From the NCBI GenBank assembly GCA_965247665.1, contig CBDFHH010000003.1, forward strand, positions 372,001-436,000: 64,000 bases of DNA, given 5' to 3'. The translations under genes were made by a program, and so were the position numbers. The notes beneath the pieces are model-generated. The model searched no databases and was not told where the DNA came from. It was given only the letters and a program-made list of their open reading frames with translations. This DNA is from CAUZWH01 sp965247665 (GTDB lineage Bacteria > Pseudomonadota > Alphaproteobacteria > SHVV01). Below are positions 17,105 to 25,016 of the stretch, in pieces; the stretch's first letter is position 1; each line of letters opens with the position of its first letter.

Positions 17105-17824
17105 GTGGCCAAGCGCCGCTGGTTTGAGAGGTGTCCGGACCTCGTTGAGGAAATCCGTGGAACGTTAAATGCCGGGTATCCGGAGCTGAGACTCATCCTA
17201 GGGCCCGATGAAGTGGTCGTGCGCGGCAGCATTCCGGTCCGAGATGCGTCTGGAGTGTTCGATCGGTTTCGCGTGCTGATAGCGTTCCCCGAGAATTATC
17301 CGAACCGCGTTCCCTCTGTCATTGAAACCGCTGGCCGCATCCCATGGACACCCGATCGCCACGTAGATCGTCTGTCAGGCAACGCTTGCCTCGCTGTTCC
17401 TGGCGAATGGGAACTCGTGCGTCCTGACCGATCATTTCGGACATTCTTGGAGGGGCCGGTCCACTCCTTCTTCCTCGGCCAAGCACGCGTCGAGGCGGGT
17501 GGAGATTGGCCCTCGGGCGAACGTGCCCACGGCCTTGAGGGGCTCATCTCAGCTTACGCGGAATTCCTCGCGATCGAACCGGAGTCCGCCTCTGTGTACC
17601 GCCATCTGGCCTGCCTCGCAGCAGACAAGCCCAAAGGACATTGGGTGTGTCCGTGCGGCAGCGGGAGGCGTCTCCGCAAATGTTGTCAGGGTCAAATTCA
17701 AGCTCTTCACAACAGCATACCGCCAGAGGTGGCGCAAATCATGCACCAAGCATTGAAGCGCTTCAGCGGACAGCACGACCAACGTGCTGCTGGTCAGCGG
17801 GCGCTTGATACCCGAAGGACGTAA
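17105..17824 (+). CDS. E2-like (ubiquitin-conjugating fold) protein with C-terminal SEC-C zinc motif
   Basis: This 239-residue protein starts at a GTG 4 bases after the nucleotidyltransferase stop. Residues about 35-145 resemble prokaryotic E2 domains: a beta strand set, 'FPENYPNRVPSV' like the E2 PxxPP segment, H86, and a candidate catalytic cysteine C95 in SGNACLAVPGEW, followed by 'WPSGERAHGLEGLISAY'. Residues 182-194 form a SEC-C zinc motif (C-P-C-G-S-G, then K-C-C), as in SecA tails. There is no E1 adenylation domain and no JAB peptidase nearby. In type II CBASS, E1-E2 (Cap2) modifies the CD-NTase C-terminus; a minimal E2-only version is known. Here the E2-SEC-C fusion may activate or target the cyclase, which is inference. 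Confidence 0.7.
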   Translation: MAKRRWFERCPDLVEEIRGTLNAGYPELRLILGPDEVVVRGSIPVRDASGVFDRFRVLIAFPENYPNRVPSVIETAGRIPWTPDRHVDRLSGNACLAVPGEWELVRPDRSFRTFLEGPVHSFFLGQARVEAGGDWPSGERAHGLEGLISAYAEFLAIEPESASVYRHLACLAADKPKGHWVCPCGSGRRLRKCCQGQIQALHNSIPPEVAQIMHQALKRFSGQHDQRAAGQRALDTRRT

Positions 17825-17890
17825 CTTCGCCGTCTACGCCTGGGACAGGCCACGAAGAGGCGAGAGAGACCGCACCGACTTAACGTATTC

Positions 17891-18005
17891 GTTCGTTCAG
17901 CGGGTAATGACGGTGAGCAGATCTCCGAGCCCAGCCGTCCTCGGTCGGGTAGAACATTGAATCGTCGCCGGCCCGGCGATGGCATCACCCGCTGACCGAA
18001 CGAAC
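17891..18005. repeat. Imperfect inverted repeat flanking about 73 bases
   Basis: GTTCGTTCAGCGGGTAATG (17891-17909) is mirrored by CATCACCCGCTGACCGAACGAAC (17983-18005), allowing a 4-base gap. It lies just after the E2-like gene. The interior has its own GC-rich palindromic patch (GCCGGCCCGGC near 17967-17977). No coding sequence is visible. It could be a structured RNA, a recombination site or the trace of a small mobile element. Confidence 0.45.
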
Positions 18006-18131
18006 ACACTTGACCGGACTGCCCGGGTGCTCGCCTCGCGCACGGCTGCCCGCATTCACGCAAAACTATGCTCCCGCTTGCTCCCCCAGTGCTCCCCCAG
18101 GCACAAATCGCGTTGGCGCACCAAAAAACGA

Positions 18132-18163
18132 AAAGCCCGTAACTATCTGAAGTTACGGGCTTT
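18132..18163 (-). terminator. Intrinsic terminator beside the tRNA fragment
   Basis: A perfect 13-bp stem (AAAGCCCGTAACT with its complement) has a 6-base loop. On the minus strand it is followed by a T-rich run (TTTCGTTTTTTGG). It lies 3 bases beyond the CCA end of the tRNA fragment, so it is most likely the native terminator of the original initiator tRNA gene. The + strand side has a weaker TTTATTT tail, so it may work both ways. Confidence 0.85.
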
Positions 18164-18166
18164 ATT

Positions 18167-18211
18167 TGGTTGCGGGGGTAGGATTTGAACCTACGACCTT
18201 CAGGTTATGAG
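18167..18211 (-). other. Attachment site: 3' half of an initiator tRNA(Met) gene
   Basis: On the minus strand these 45 bases read from the anticodon loop (CTCATAA, anticodon CAU) through the variable and T arms (stem GTAGG/CCTAC) to the acceptor strand and encoded CCA. They match the 3' half of an alphaproteobacterial initiator tRNA. Beyond 18211 the D arm and 5' acceptor strand are absent, so no tRNA can be made. This is the displaced 3' end left when an integrative element enters a tRNA gene. The orientation places the element on the right, where a recombinase gene starts 170 bases away. Confidence 0.85.
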
Positions 18212-18381
18212 ACGGTTCTCTGTTTGTTCTAAGCGTTTCTCAGGGTTGCGCAGAACTACGCTAACTCATTGAATATACTTGCTTCTTCGGAAACCCTCCG
18301 TACCATGGAACCCACTCAATTGCGCAGCGTTTTGCGCCCTCATGCGTCCACTGTGCGTCCATGGATTTGGAGGGGGATGCC

Positions 18382-19536
18382 ATGCCCAAGATCACCAAAC
18401 GCCTCGTCGAGGGCGCCGAGGTTCGCAAGAAAGACTACGTCCTGTTCGACAGCGAGGTCCACGGCTTCGGCGCCCGCATTCTGCCAAGCGGTGCCCGATC
18501 CTATCTCGTTCAGTATCGTATCGGCCGGCGTTGGCGGCGCATGAGTCTCGGACTCCACGGCGTCGTAACGCCCGAGCAGGCCCGGGCCCAAGCGATCAAG
18601 GTATTGGCGCGCGTGAGGGATGGCGAGGATCCGGCCGGCGATCGTAAGGGGGCCCGTGCCGCTCCCACCATCGAAGACCTGGGGCGGCGCGTCGTCGAAG
18701 ACCATGCCGTCCATCATTGCCGACCCAGAACGGTGGTTGGCTACCGCTACTACGTCAAGGCCTACATCAATCCCCGCATCGGCACCCTCAAGGTCTCCGA
18801 GATCACGCGGCCCGACATCGCCCGCCTCCACCACGATCTCCGTTTTGCCCCGGTCCAGGCCAACCGCTGCCTGCAGTTTCTGTCCAAGGCCTTCAACCTG
18901 GCCGAGGTCTGGGGGCTGCGCCCGGACGGCTCCAACCCCTGTCGCCATGTCAAGAAGTACAAGGAGAACAAGCGCGAGCGTTATCTCAGCCCGGCCGAAC
19001 TGGGCCGTCTGGGCGAGGTCCTGCGCCAATGCGAGCAGGAAGGCATCGAGAGCCGGTCGGCGATCAACGCCCTGCGGCTGCTGATCTTCACCGGCTGCCG
19101 GCTCTCGGAGATCATGGCCCTGCGGTGGGAGTTTGTGGATTTCGAGGGCGGCGCCCTTCACCTGCCGGAATCCAAGACCGGGGCCAAGACCGTCCATATC
19201 GGCGCGCCTGCCCTGGAGGTCCTGGCCGGGATTGAGAGGCTTGACGGCAACCCCTGGGTCATCACCGGCAAGCTCCCCGGCTCCCATCTGAGCGATCTGC
19301 AGCCACCCTGGCAACGCATCCGCAAGCGCGCCGGCATTGCCGATGTGCGCATTCACGACTTGCGTCACACCTTCGCGTCCGTCGCGGTGGCGGCTGGACA
19401 GGGCTTGCCCATGATCGGCAAGATGCTCGGCCACTCCCAGGTCCAGACCACCGCCCGCTATGCCCATCTCGCCGCCGATCCGGTCAAGCGGGCCACGGAC
19501 GATGTGTCGGCGAGCCTCAAGAGGGCGTTGGGATAA
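18382..19536 (+). CDS. Tyrosine recombinase (phage/island integrase), tRNA-proximal
   Basis: This site-specific recombinase is about 384 residues. An N-terminal arm-binding domain (DUF4102-like, 'KKDYVLFDSEVHGFGARILPS') is followed by a SAM-like core-binding domain and a C-terminal catalytic domain. The catalytic set is present: Arg in TGCRLSEIMALRW, Lys in ESKTG, H-x2-R in HDLRHTFAS, the second His in 'MLGHSQ', and the nucleophile Tyr in 'TARYAHL'. The open frame reaches 18361, but GGAGGGGG sits right before the ATG at 18382. It lies beside a tRNA 3' fragment, so it is likely the enzyme that inserted the element there. Repeats such as TGCGTCCA twice near 18343-18360 could be arm sites. Confidence 0.92.
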   Translation: MPKITKRLVEGAEVRKKDYVLFDSEVHGFGARILPSGARSYLVQYRIGRRWRRMSLGLHGVVTPEQARAQAIKVLARVRDGEDPAGDRKGARAAPTIEDLGRRVVEDHAVHHCRPRTVVGYRYYVKAYINPRIGTLKVSEITRPDIARLHHDLRFAPVQANRCLQFLSKAFNLAEVWGLRPDGSNPCRHVKKYKENKRERYLSPAELGRLGEVLRQCEQEGIESRSAINALRLLIFTGCRLSEIMALRWEFVDFEGGALHLPESKTGAKTVHIGAPALEVLAGIERLDGNPWVITGKLPGSHLSDLQPPWQRIRKRAGIADVRIHDLRHTFASVAVAAGQGLPMIGKMLGHSQVQTTARYAHLAADPVKRATDDVSASLKRALG

Positions 19537-20382
19537 GGCCCATCGGCGGCCGCTTCGAGATCCGGTCATCGCTCAACCTCAGCCTCGAGGGCGAGCGCCA
19601 TGAGCCGGCCTCGTCCCGTGCTGGCCTCCCACGCAGACCTTCGCTTTCGCCTCCTGCGCCGGATCGGCAGTCCGGTCGACGGCCGAAACTCGCACGAATA
19701 TTGGCATTTCGGCGCTTCCAAAGAAGGCGGGAGAAAGTTGGGGAATTAGGCTTGCGGAGCGAAGGCGACTGGGTTCGAACCTTCTCCAGTTGGGCGGTCA
19801 CCGCGGCGAAGATCGTTTGCGATCGCCGGCGCGTGGCGACCGAAACCCGGACCAATCTATCGATTGATCGAAGGACGAATTCGGATGCCTCCGAGCATCA
19901 CTCTGGCTCACGACCCGAAGGTCGTGGTGCGCCGTGAAAGGCGCCATTCCTCAGCGGGTGCGAATATCGCCCGGCAGCCGTGACCCCGAGGGAGTGAGTT
20001 TTCGCCGAATCCGATATTGATCGGATGTATCGAGCGAGCTCGGTTTACCCAACGCGCGTGTCAGCCATCGATCCAATGCCGCTGCCTGTCATGCGCGGTC
20101 TTTCGTCGACGAGGTGCCTCCGCAACACTGTATTGTTCGCTGCGCTTAGTGGAATTATATTTGGATGCCGAGCGACGGTCCGAAACCGTTCCGGCATGTC
20201 CCGGCACAGGCGCTGCCGGCGGCTGCGAAATCCCCCATCGCCGGACACAGCGAATTCGACGAAGAGGGTTGACGGCAGGGATGTCGAAAGGGTGTGCCCT
20301 GCGTTATGACTACGGATCGAAGATCGCTGGCGAGGCCCGGGATCGGCGCGTAGCATCGGTTGACTGGCGGCGAGAGACGAAC
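19537..20382. other. 846-bp stretch without a recognised gene
   Basis: A + strand frame is open from about 19548 to 19937 and contains GELGLRSEGDWVRTFSSW, but it shows no start site, no family motif and a strong bias to Arg, typical of a GC-rich random frame. A small hairpin (CGACCCGAAGGTCG) lies near 19912-19925. The last 360 bases precede the secreted FN3 protein and could hold its promoter. I see no RNA gene. Confidence 0.35.
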
Positions 20383-21483
20383 ATGACCGACGGCATATCG
20401 AGCTCCAGAGCGGGCATAGCCAACACGGCCAACGCCGAAAGCTCCGGTAGTCCGGCGCTGCGTCGCGCAGGCGCACGCAAGCAGACGGTTCCGACGAGAC
20501 CTTTCCCATGGCTGGTCTTGATCGGCGCGTTCCTCGCCGCCGCCGCGCTGCAGCTCGGCTTTTCGTCGCCGGCGCACGCGGACCACGCCGTGGACGCCGG
20601 CGTGTATGTGAGCAACACGGGCACTGGCCACAACCGAGACAATGATTTTGACGGCGGTGTGTTCGGCGTAGGTCGTCTCCTGGAGAGTGCTCAGCAGTTC
20701 CGCACGGGCCCGAGCCCGAATCCAGACGGCTACGTCCTGGGAAGTATCGAAGCGCAGTTCGGCATCCGTGTTCCGTCCCCTGGAACCCTGACGGTGCGGT
20801 TGCGGACCACGAACGCCTCGAAACGTCCGGGCAACATTGTATGCACCTTGGGCAACCCGCCCGTCGTGGGGCCAGGCTTCCGGAGGTTCAAAGCGACCGA
20901 GTGCCCCCGTCTGGCGCCGAACACCGACTACTTCGTGCACCTGCATTTTTTGGAAGACGACGACGTCGAATACACAAGTGGGCCCAGTTGGCTTCGGACC
21001 TATTTGGACAAGGAAGATGTCACGTCCGACGGGTGGTCCATCGGCAATGTGGCCCTCCAGCGCAACCGCGACCGGGTCGATCTCCCGTGGACGGTGTGGA
21101 GTTCGTCGCTAAAAATCAGGGTCCTCGGGCTGGACGCCTGCCCGGCCGCCCCGAATCTCTCGGCCACGCCGGGCGAGGACGAGGTCATGCTGTCCTGGAC
21201 CGATCCGGAGGACAGCACGATCACCAAGTACCAGTACCGCCAGAAAACAGGCACGGGCGCCTACGGCGACTGGTCCGCCATCCCCGACAGCGCCTCGTCG
21301 ATTGCCTGTAGCGGTCGTAACGGTCCGCCTTCCAACCGCCATCGACGAACTCCACGAGTGTCGGCACCTTGCCGCGGTCGTCGCCCGCGGTGTCTGGCCC
21401 TGCTATTGGAGACACGACCTCTATCTCCAGAGCCTCCCGGCGAACCTCCTCGATACTCTTCAATGCCGCCGGACCAAGGCTGA
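20383..21483 (+). pseudogene. Secreted choice-of-anchor R / fibronectin type III protein, truncated
   Basis: The frame from the ATG at 20383 encodes a leader with a hydrophobic signal segment at residues 43-64 (LVLIGAFLAAAALQLGF) and likely cleavage after AHA. Residues about 70-250 resemble the choice-of-anchor R beta-sandwich ('SAQQFRTGPSPNPDGYVLGS', 'APNTDYFVHL', SDGWSIGN, SSLKIRVLG). A fibronectin type III domain starts at about 253 ('PNLSATPGEDEVMLSWTDP'). At residue 304 (base 21294) the FN3 sequence stops in mid-strand and the frame runs on as Arg/Pro-rich antisense of a recombinase to a chance stop at 21483. Family members normally continue with more FN3 repeats and often a cell-surface anchor. 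Export is expected, but the truncated product may be unstable. Confidence 0.7.
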
Positions 21484-21658
21484 TCTTCTTCACGCGCCCA
21501 TCAACCATGCGATAGTAGACGTAACCGCGATGCCCCGACGGTCGCACCCGGACGCCGAGCCCGCCGATCCGCGTGTCCCAGACGGTATATTCGTGGGTTG
21601 CGGGCTCAAGTTTGGCGATACGGATGTTGGTCAGGCGTATTCTTCTTGCCTTCGCCAT
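21290..21658 (-). pseudogene. Tyrosine recombinase, N-terminal 123 codons only
   Basis: The protein begins MAKARRIRLTNIRIAKLE and shows the arm-binding domain ('VWDTRIGGLGVRVRPSGHRG') and the start of the core-binding domain ('VEFVDGGWKADRYDRYRQ', STRR). All catalytic residues are missing because homology ends at about 21290, where the FN3 gene on the other strand ends too. Its start lies 3 bases after the stop of the intact recombinase at 21662-22786, so the two were a tandem recombinase operon. Confidence 0.8.
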
Positions 21659-21661
21659 GCT

Positions 21662-22786
21662 TCACTCCATCGCGAGGACAGGGCCCACGGCATCGACCGC
21701 ATCGCGTATCGCCGTATCGGCCAAGTGGGTGTATTTGAGGGTGGTGGCGGGATCGCTGTGCCCGAGAAGTCTGCCGATGGTAAGCACGGTCTCGCCGTGC
21801 GCCAGGGCCATGCTGGCATAGGTATGGCGCAGGTCGTGCAGACGGACGTCGCGCAAGTCCGCTCCGGCCCGTATGCGCCACCAGGACCTCTGGATCTTAT
21901 CAGGGCCCATGGATTTACCCCCGCGCGGCGCCGGAAAGACCCAGCGCGATCTTCGGGGTATCCCCTCAAGGACATCCTCGGCGGCAGACGACAACCAGAC
22001 GGTACGGGGACCGGTCTTGCTGTCGCGAAGGAACAGCTTGCCCTCGCGCCAGCAGCTCCACTCCAGGGTCAGGACCTCGCTCTTGCGGGAGCCGGTCAGC
22101 AGCAACAGCCGGATGGCGGCAACGGGCAGCGGCTCCATAGTCTCATGGGCCGCCAGTACTGCTGCCAACCGGCGTATCTCGCCCGCCGAAAGGAACCTCT
22201 CCCGCCCCCGCCGCCTGTAGCGCCTGATGCCGACACAGGGATTGCTGCCCTCGAGCCGGTAGCCATAGACCTCGGCCTGGCACATGATCACCGACAGCAC
22301 CGGCGCCGAGCGGTCCGCCGCAACCGGCGTCGCGTGAAGGGAGGCAAACCATTGCTGGACGTCCCGGCGCGTGATGTTCGCGATCTGGCGCCCGCGGAAC
22401 CAGGGCAGGATCTGCTTGCGATAATAGCCGCGGTTGACGGCAAGCGTCCGCGGCTTCCAGTTGCGCCCATAGCGGTCGAACACTTCCTCGGCGACGGTCT
22501 CGAAAACGGTCTCCTCCGGCAACGTGGGCGCGTCCTCTCCCCTCCGGATCGCCGCCAGCAGCGCCGTCGCCCGCGAGCGAGCCTCGCCGGCGCTGATGAC
22601 CTCGCCCTTTCCGACGATCTTCCAGACACGCCGGCCCCGACATTGGCTGTGGACGAAATAGCGCATCCTACCCGAAGGCAGCACCCGGACGCCGAAGCCC
22701 TTCAGATCGGTATCACGAAGTTCGTAGGCGGCCTTGCCCGGCTCGAGAACCTCGATAAGGGTCTGAGCGAGATAGACACTCGTCAT
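21662..22786 (-). CDS. Tyrosine recombinase (integrase), intact
   Basis: This 374-residue recombinase has an N-terminal arm-binding domain ('DTDLKGFGVRVLPSGRMR'), a core-binding domain and a complete catalytic domain: Arg in TGSRKSEVLTLEW, Lys in DSKTGPRTVWL, H-x2-R in 'LHDLRHTYAS', the second His in LLGHSDP, and Tyr in 'TLKYTHLAD'. It differs clearly from the recombinase at 18382. A second, truncated recombinase follows 3 bases downstream on the same strand. Tandem tyrosine recombinases of this arm-binding type occur in integrative elements. The gene and its truncated partner come from a different element than the tRNA-inserted one. Confidence 0.92.
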   Translation of the reverse strand: MTSVYLAQTLIEVLEPGKAAYELRDTDLKGFGVRVLPSGRMRYFVHSQCRGRRVWKIVGKGEVISAGEARSRATALLAAIRRGEDAPTLPEETVFETVAEEVFDRYGRNWKPRTLAVNRGYYRKQILPWFRGRQIANITRRDVQQWFASLHATPVAADRSAPVLSVIMCQAEVYGYRLEGSNPCVGIRRYRRRGRERFLSAGEIRRLAAVLAAHETMEPLPVAAIRLLLLTGSRKSEVLTLEWSCWREGKLFLRDSKTGPRTVWLSSAAEDVLEGIPRRSRWVFPAPRGGKSMGPDKIQRSWWRIRAGADLRDVRLHDLRHTYASMALAHGETVLTIGRLLGHSDPATTLKYTHLADTAIRDAVDAVGPVLAME

Positions 22787-22978
22787 GATATTTCCTCCCG
22801 CGATCCGTTGCAGGCGGGGGAAACGCGGCCATCAATCTTGCCCCAATCTGCAACTGCACGAGGAAAAAAGAAACGCTATATCAATACCTTAGAACCGAAG
22901 GTGCGCTTGTTGGTGTGAACGCACTGACTCGCTACCGTGGCCGCTTTTTCAGGGCTCCAGGAGCGTGATTCCATCGCG

Positions 22979-24499
22979 ATGACCGGTCCAGAAGACCTCG
23001 TGATCCGCCAGGCACGTGTGTACGACCATGATGGCGAGACCGACCAGCCGCCGGTCGCCGACGTCCGCATCGTCAACGGACGCATTGCGGAGATTGGCGA
23101 AGGCATCGCGGCACCGGGGGTACGGATTGTCGAAGCCAACGGCAAATTGCTGATACCCGGGTTCGTTAACGCGCACTATCACTCGCACGACGTTTTGCTG
23201 CGCGGCTGCTTCGAGAACCTGCCGACTGAGATCTGGTTCATGTACGCGCTGCCGCCGGTCTATCCGCAGCGCAGCGCCGAGGAAGTTCGCGCACGCACGC
23301 TGCTGGCGGCGGCCGAGGCGATCCGCAACGGCATCACCACGCTGCAGGACATGCTGACGATCGTGCCGTTCGACGGCGAACTGCTGGACGTCGCGCTCGA
23401 AGCGTATGACGAAACCGGGTTGCGCGTCGTGTTCGCGCAGCAGATCGCCGATCTCCGGGCGCTCGACCGGGTGCCGTTCTGGCGCGAGTGCGTGCCCGAA
23501 GCTTACCAGGCATCGCTCACCGCGGCTGCGGATTCGAGCGCGGTGACCGGCGATCCGGTCGACGTCGTGATCGAGGAGTACCTGGCACGGCACGACCGCT
23601 ACGAGCGGATCAGCTGGGCGCTGGGACCCACCAACCCCATGCTGTGTTCCCCGGAAATGATGCGGCGTCTGGCCGAGTTCTCGGCGTCGCACCAGCTACC
23701 GGTATTCACGCACTTCTATCAGTCGCGCGCCGAGCTGGTCGGCAGCCGCCAGTTGATGGGGGCGTACCACGGATCACTGATCGGCCTGCTTGAAGAAGTC
23801 GGGTTGCTCAACGAACGCCTCGCACTTGCGCACAGCATCTGGACGGCCGACCACGAGGCGGTCGCCCTTGCCGAAGCCGGTGCCAATGTCGTTCTCAACA
23901 TGGCATCGAACATGAAATCGAAGGGCGGCATTCCACCGCTGCGCGACTTTATCCACGTCGGGGTACCGCTGGCGCTGGGATCCGACAATTCGGGCTGCAG
24001 CGATGCCCAGAACATGTTTCAACAAATGAAACTGGTCGCCGGCCTCGCCGCCGTCAGCGAGCCCGAGCCGGGACCGCCGAGCGCCGCCGACACGCTGCGC
24101 TACGCGACCGAAGGCGGCGCTCGTGCCGTCGGGCTAGCCGGCGAGGTTGGCGCGATCCGCGAGGGCGCAAGAGCCGACCTGGTCCTGCTCGACCTTCGCA
24201 CCACCTCGTTTACGCCGCTGAACAGCGCCGCGCGCCAGATGGTGTTCACGGAATCCGGCGCGGCGATCGACACGGTGATCGTCGACGGCCGCATCCTGAT
24301 GGAGGGACGGGTCCTCACGACTATCGACGAAGATGCGCTCTATCGCGCAGTCGAGAAAGTCATGCCGGCGCTGCGCCGGGATCTCGAGGCGATTTCGGAA
24401 CGAAACAAATCGATTGCACCGCACCTCCTCGATGCGTACCGCAAAACCTGGGAGGTTGACATCGGCATGAACCGTTACCTCGAACGGCATCGTGACTGA
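22979..24499 (+). CDS. Amidohydrolase family protein (cytosine/guanine deaminase or chlorohydrolase-like)
   Basis: This 506-residue metal-dependent hydrolase of the amidohydrolase superfamily has the first H-x-H metal pair in NAHYHSHDVLLRG, a metal His in 'VFTHFYQS', another in ALAHSIWT, and the catalytic Asp in LGSDNSGCSD. The N-terminal beta-sandwich (LVIRQARVYDHDG) closes again with the C-terminal 'EGARADLVLLDL'. This is the TrzA/AtzA/SsnA and nucleobase deaminase group, which hydrolyses C-N or C-Cl bonds on rings. It is followed by a broken URC1-like gene and upp, so a role in pyrimidine or other heterocycle salvage is possible. The frame opens at 22937; the ATG at 22979 fits the family start. 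Confidence 0.82.
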   Translation: MTGPEDLVIRQARVYDHDGETDQPPVADVRIVNGRIAEIGEGIAAPGVRIVEANGKLLIPGFVNAHYHSHDVLLRGCFENLPTEIWFMYALPPVYPQRSAEEVRARTLLAAAEAIRNGITTLQDMLTIVPFDGELLDVALEAYDETGLRVVFAQQIADLRALDRVPFWRECVPEAYQASLTAAADSSAVTGDPVDVVIEEYLARHDRYERISWALGPTNPMLCSPEMMRRLAEFSASHQLPVFTHFYQSRAELVGSRQLMGAYHGSLIGLLEEVGLLNERLALAHSIWTADHEAVALAEAGANVVLNMASNMKSKGGIPPLRDFIHVGVPLALGSDNSGCSDAQNMFQQMKLVAGLAAVSEPEPGPPSAADTLRYATEGGARAVGLAGEVGAIREGARADLVLLDLRTTSFTPLNSAARQMVFTESGAAIDTVIVDGRILMEGRVLTTIDEDALYRAVEKVMPALRRDLEAISERNKSIAPHLLDAYRKTWEVDIGMNRYLERHRD

Positions 24500-24518
24500 C
24501 CGGATCGGAGCTGCGATA

Positions 24519-24999
24519 TGAAGCGCAACCGTAGGCCGCACAAGCATATCGTTCCCACCTCTCATCCCAACCGGAACCGCGAGGGGGCGCCCTGATCTTG
24601 GCTGCGCATGCCGATACCGACCGGCGCAACGCTATCGGCGCATGCGCGGGTTCTTATGCCCTCTATCGCGCGCTTGCGACCGCCTCGAAGGCGCTCGATC
24701 CGGTGCCCGTTCCGCACCTCACCGGCACAGCTCCCGCCGAAACCATCGGCCCCTATCCGCAGCGGTCCGAACCCGACCGCATCGTTTCCATCGATTCCCA
24801 CGGGCGCTTGGTGAACGAAGCGTTTGCCGATCATCTCGGGCGCGGTTGCGACATACGCCCGACCATCGCGGTCGCGAAAGCGCACATCAACCCGCCCGGG
24901 ATCCGGGAGTCGATGCGCGCGGGCCGGCAAACCTCGAGAGAAAAACGCGCCGACGGACGACCGCCCATTTCCGTCGCTGCCGATTGTGCCGTTTTCTGA
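24519..24999 (+). pseudogene. Broken GTP cyclohydrolase II-like gene (URC1-type, uracil catabolism)
   Basis: Two frames carry pieces of one protein. From 24519, 'HIVPTSHPNRNREGAP' ends in TGA at 24594. From 24598, 'RRNAIGACAGSYALYRALA' is followed by 'TGTAPAETIGPYPQ' and DIRPTIAVAKAHINPPGI, which matches the N-terminal region of the bacterial GTP-cyclohydrolase-II paralogues that accompany URC4 and upp. About 20 residues between the two pieces are missing, the frame shifts, and everything after the AHIN segment is gone, including the GTP-binding and zinc-cysteine part. The full protein is normally around 400 residues. The gene is dead. Confidence 0.72.
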
Positions 25000-25016
25000 C
25001 AACGCGGAGGAGTGCC

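Noticed and set aside
18050..18130. CTCCCGCTTG / CTCCCCCAGTG repeated pieces as a possible CRISPR or iteron array
   Set aside because: Only two or three unequal short copies without regular spacers; not an array.
18340..19569. 409-codon minus-strand frame opposite the tRNA-proximal recombinase
   Set aside because: The + strand carries a complete tyrosine recombinase with all catalytic residues; the antisense frame is low-complexity Gly/Ala/Asp sequence created by GC-rich codon use.
20017..20382. Upstream extension of the FN3 protein frame to 20017
   Set aside because: The extra 122 codons are Arg/Cys-rich and would bury the signal segment; the ATG at 20383 is more sensible.
21302..22918. 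538-codon + strand frame across the two minus-strand recombinases
   Set aside because: It is antisense to clear recombinase motifs and shows no family features of its own.
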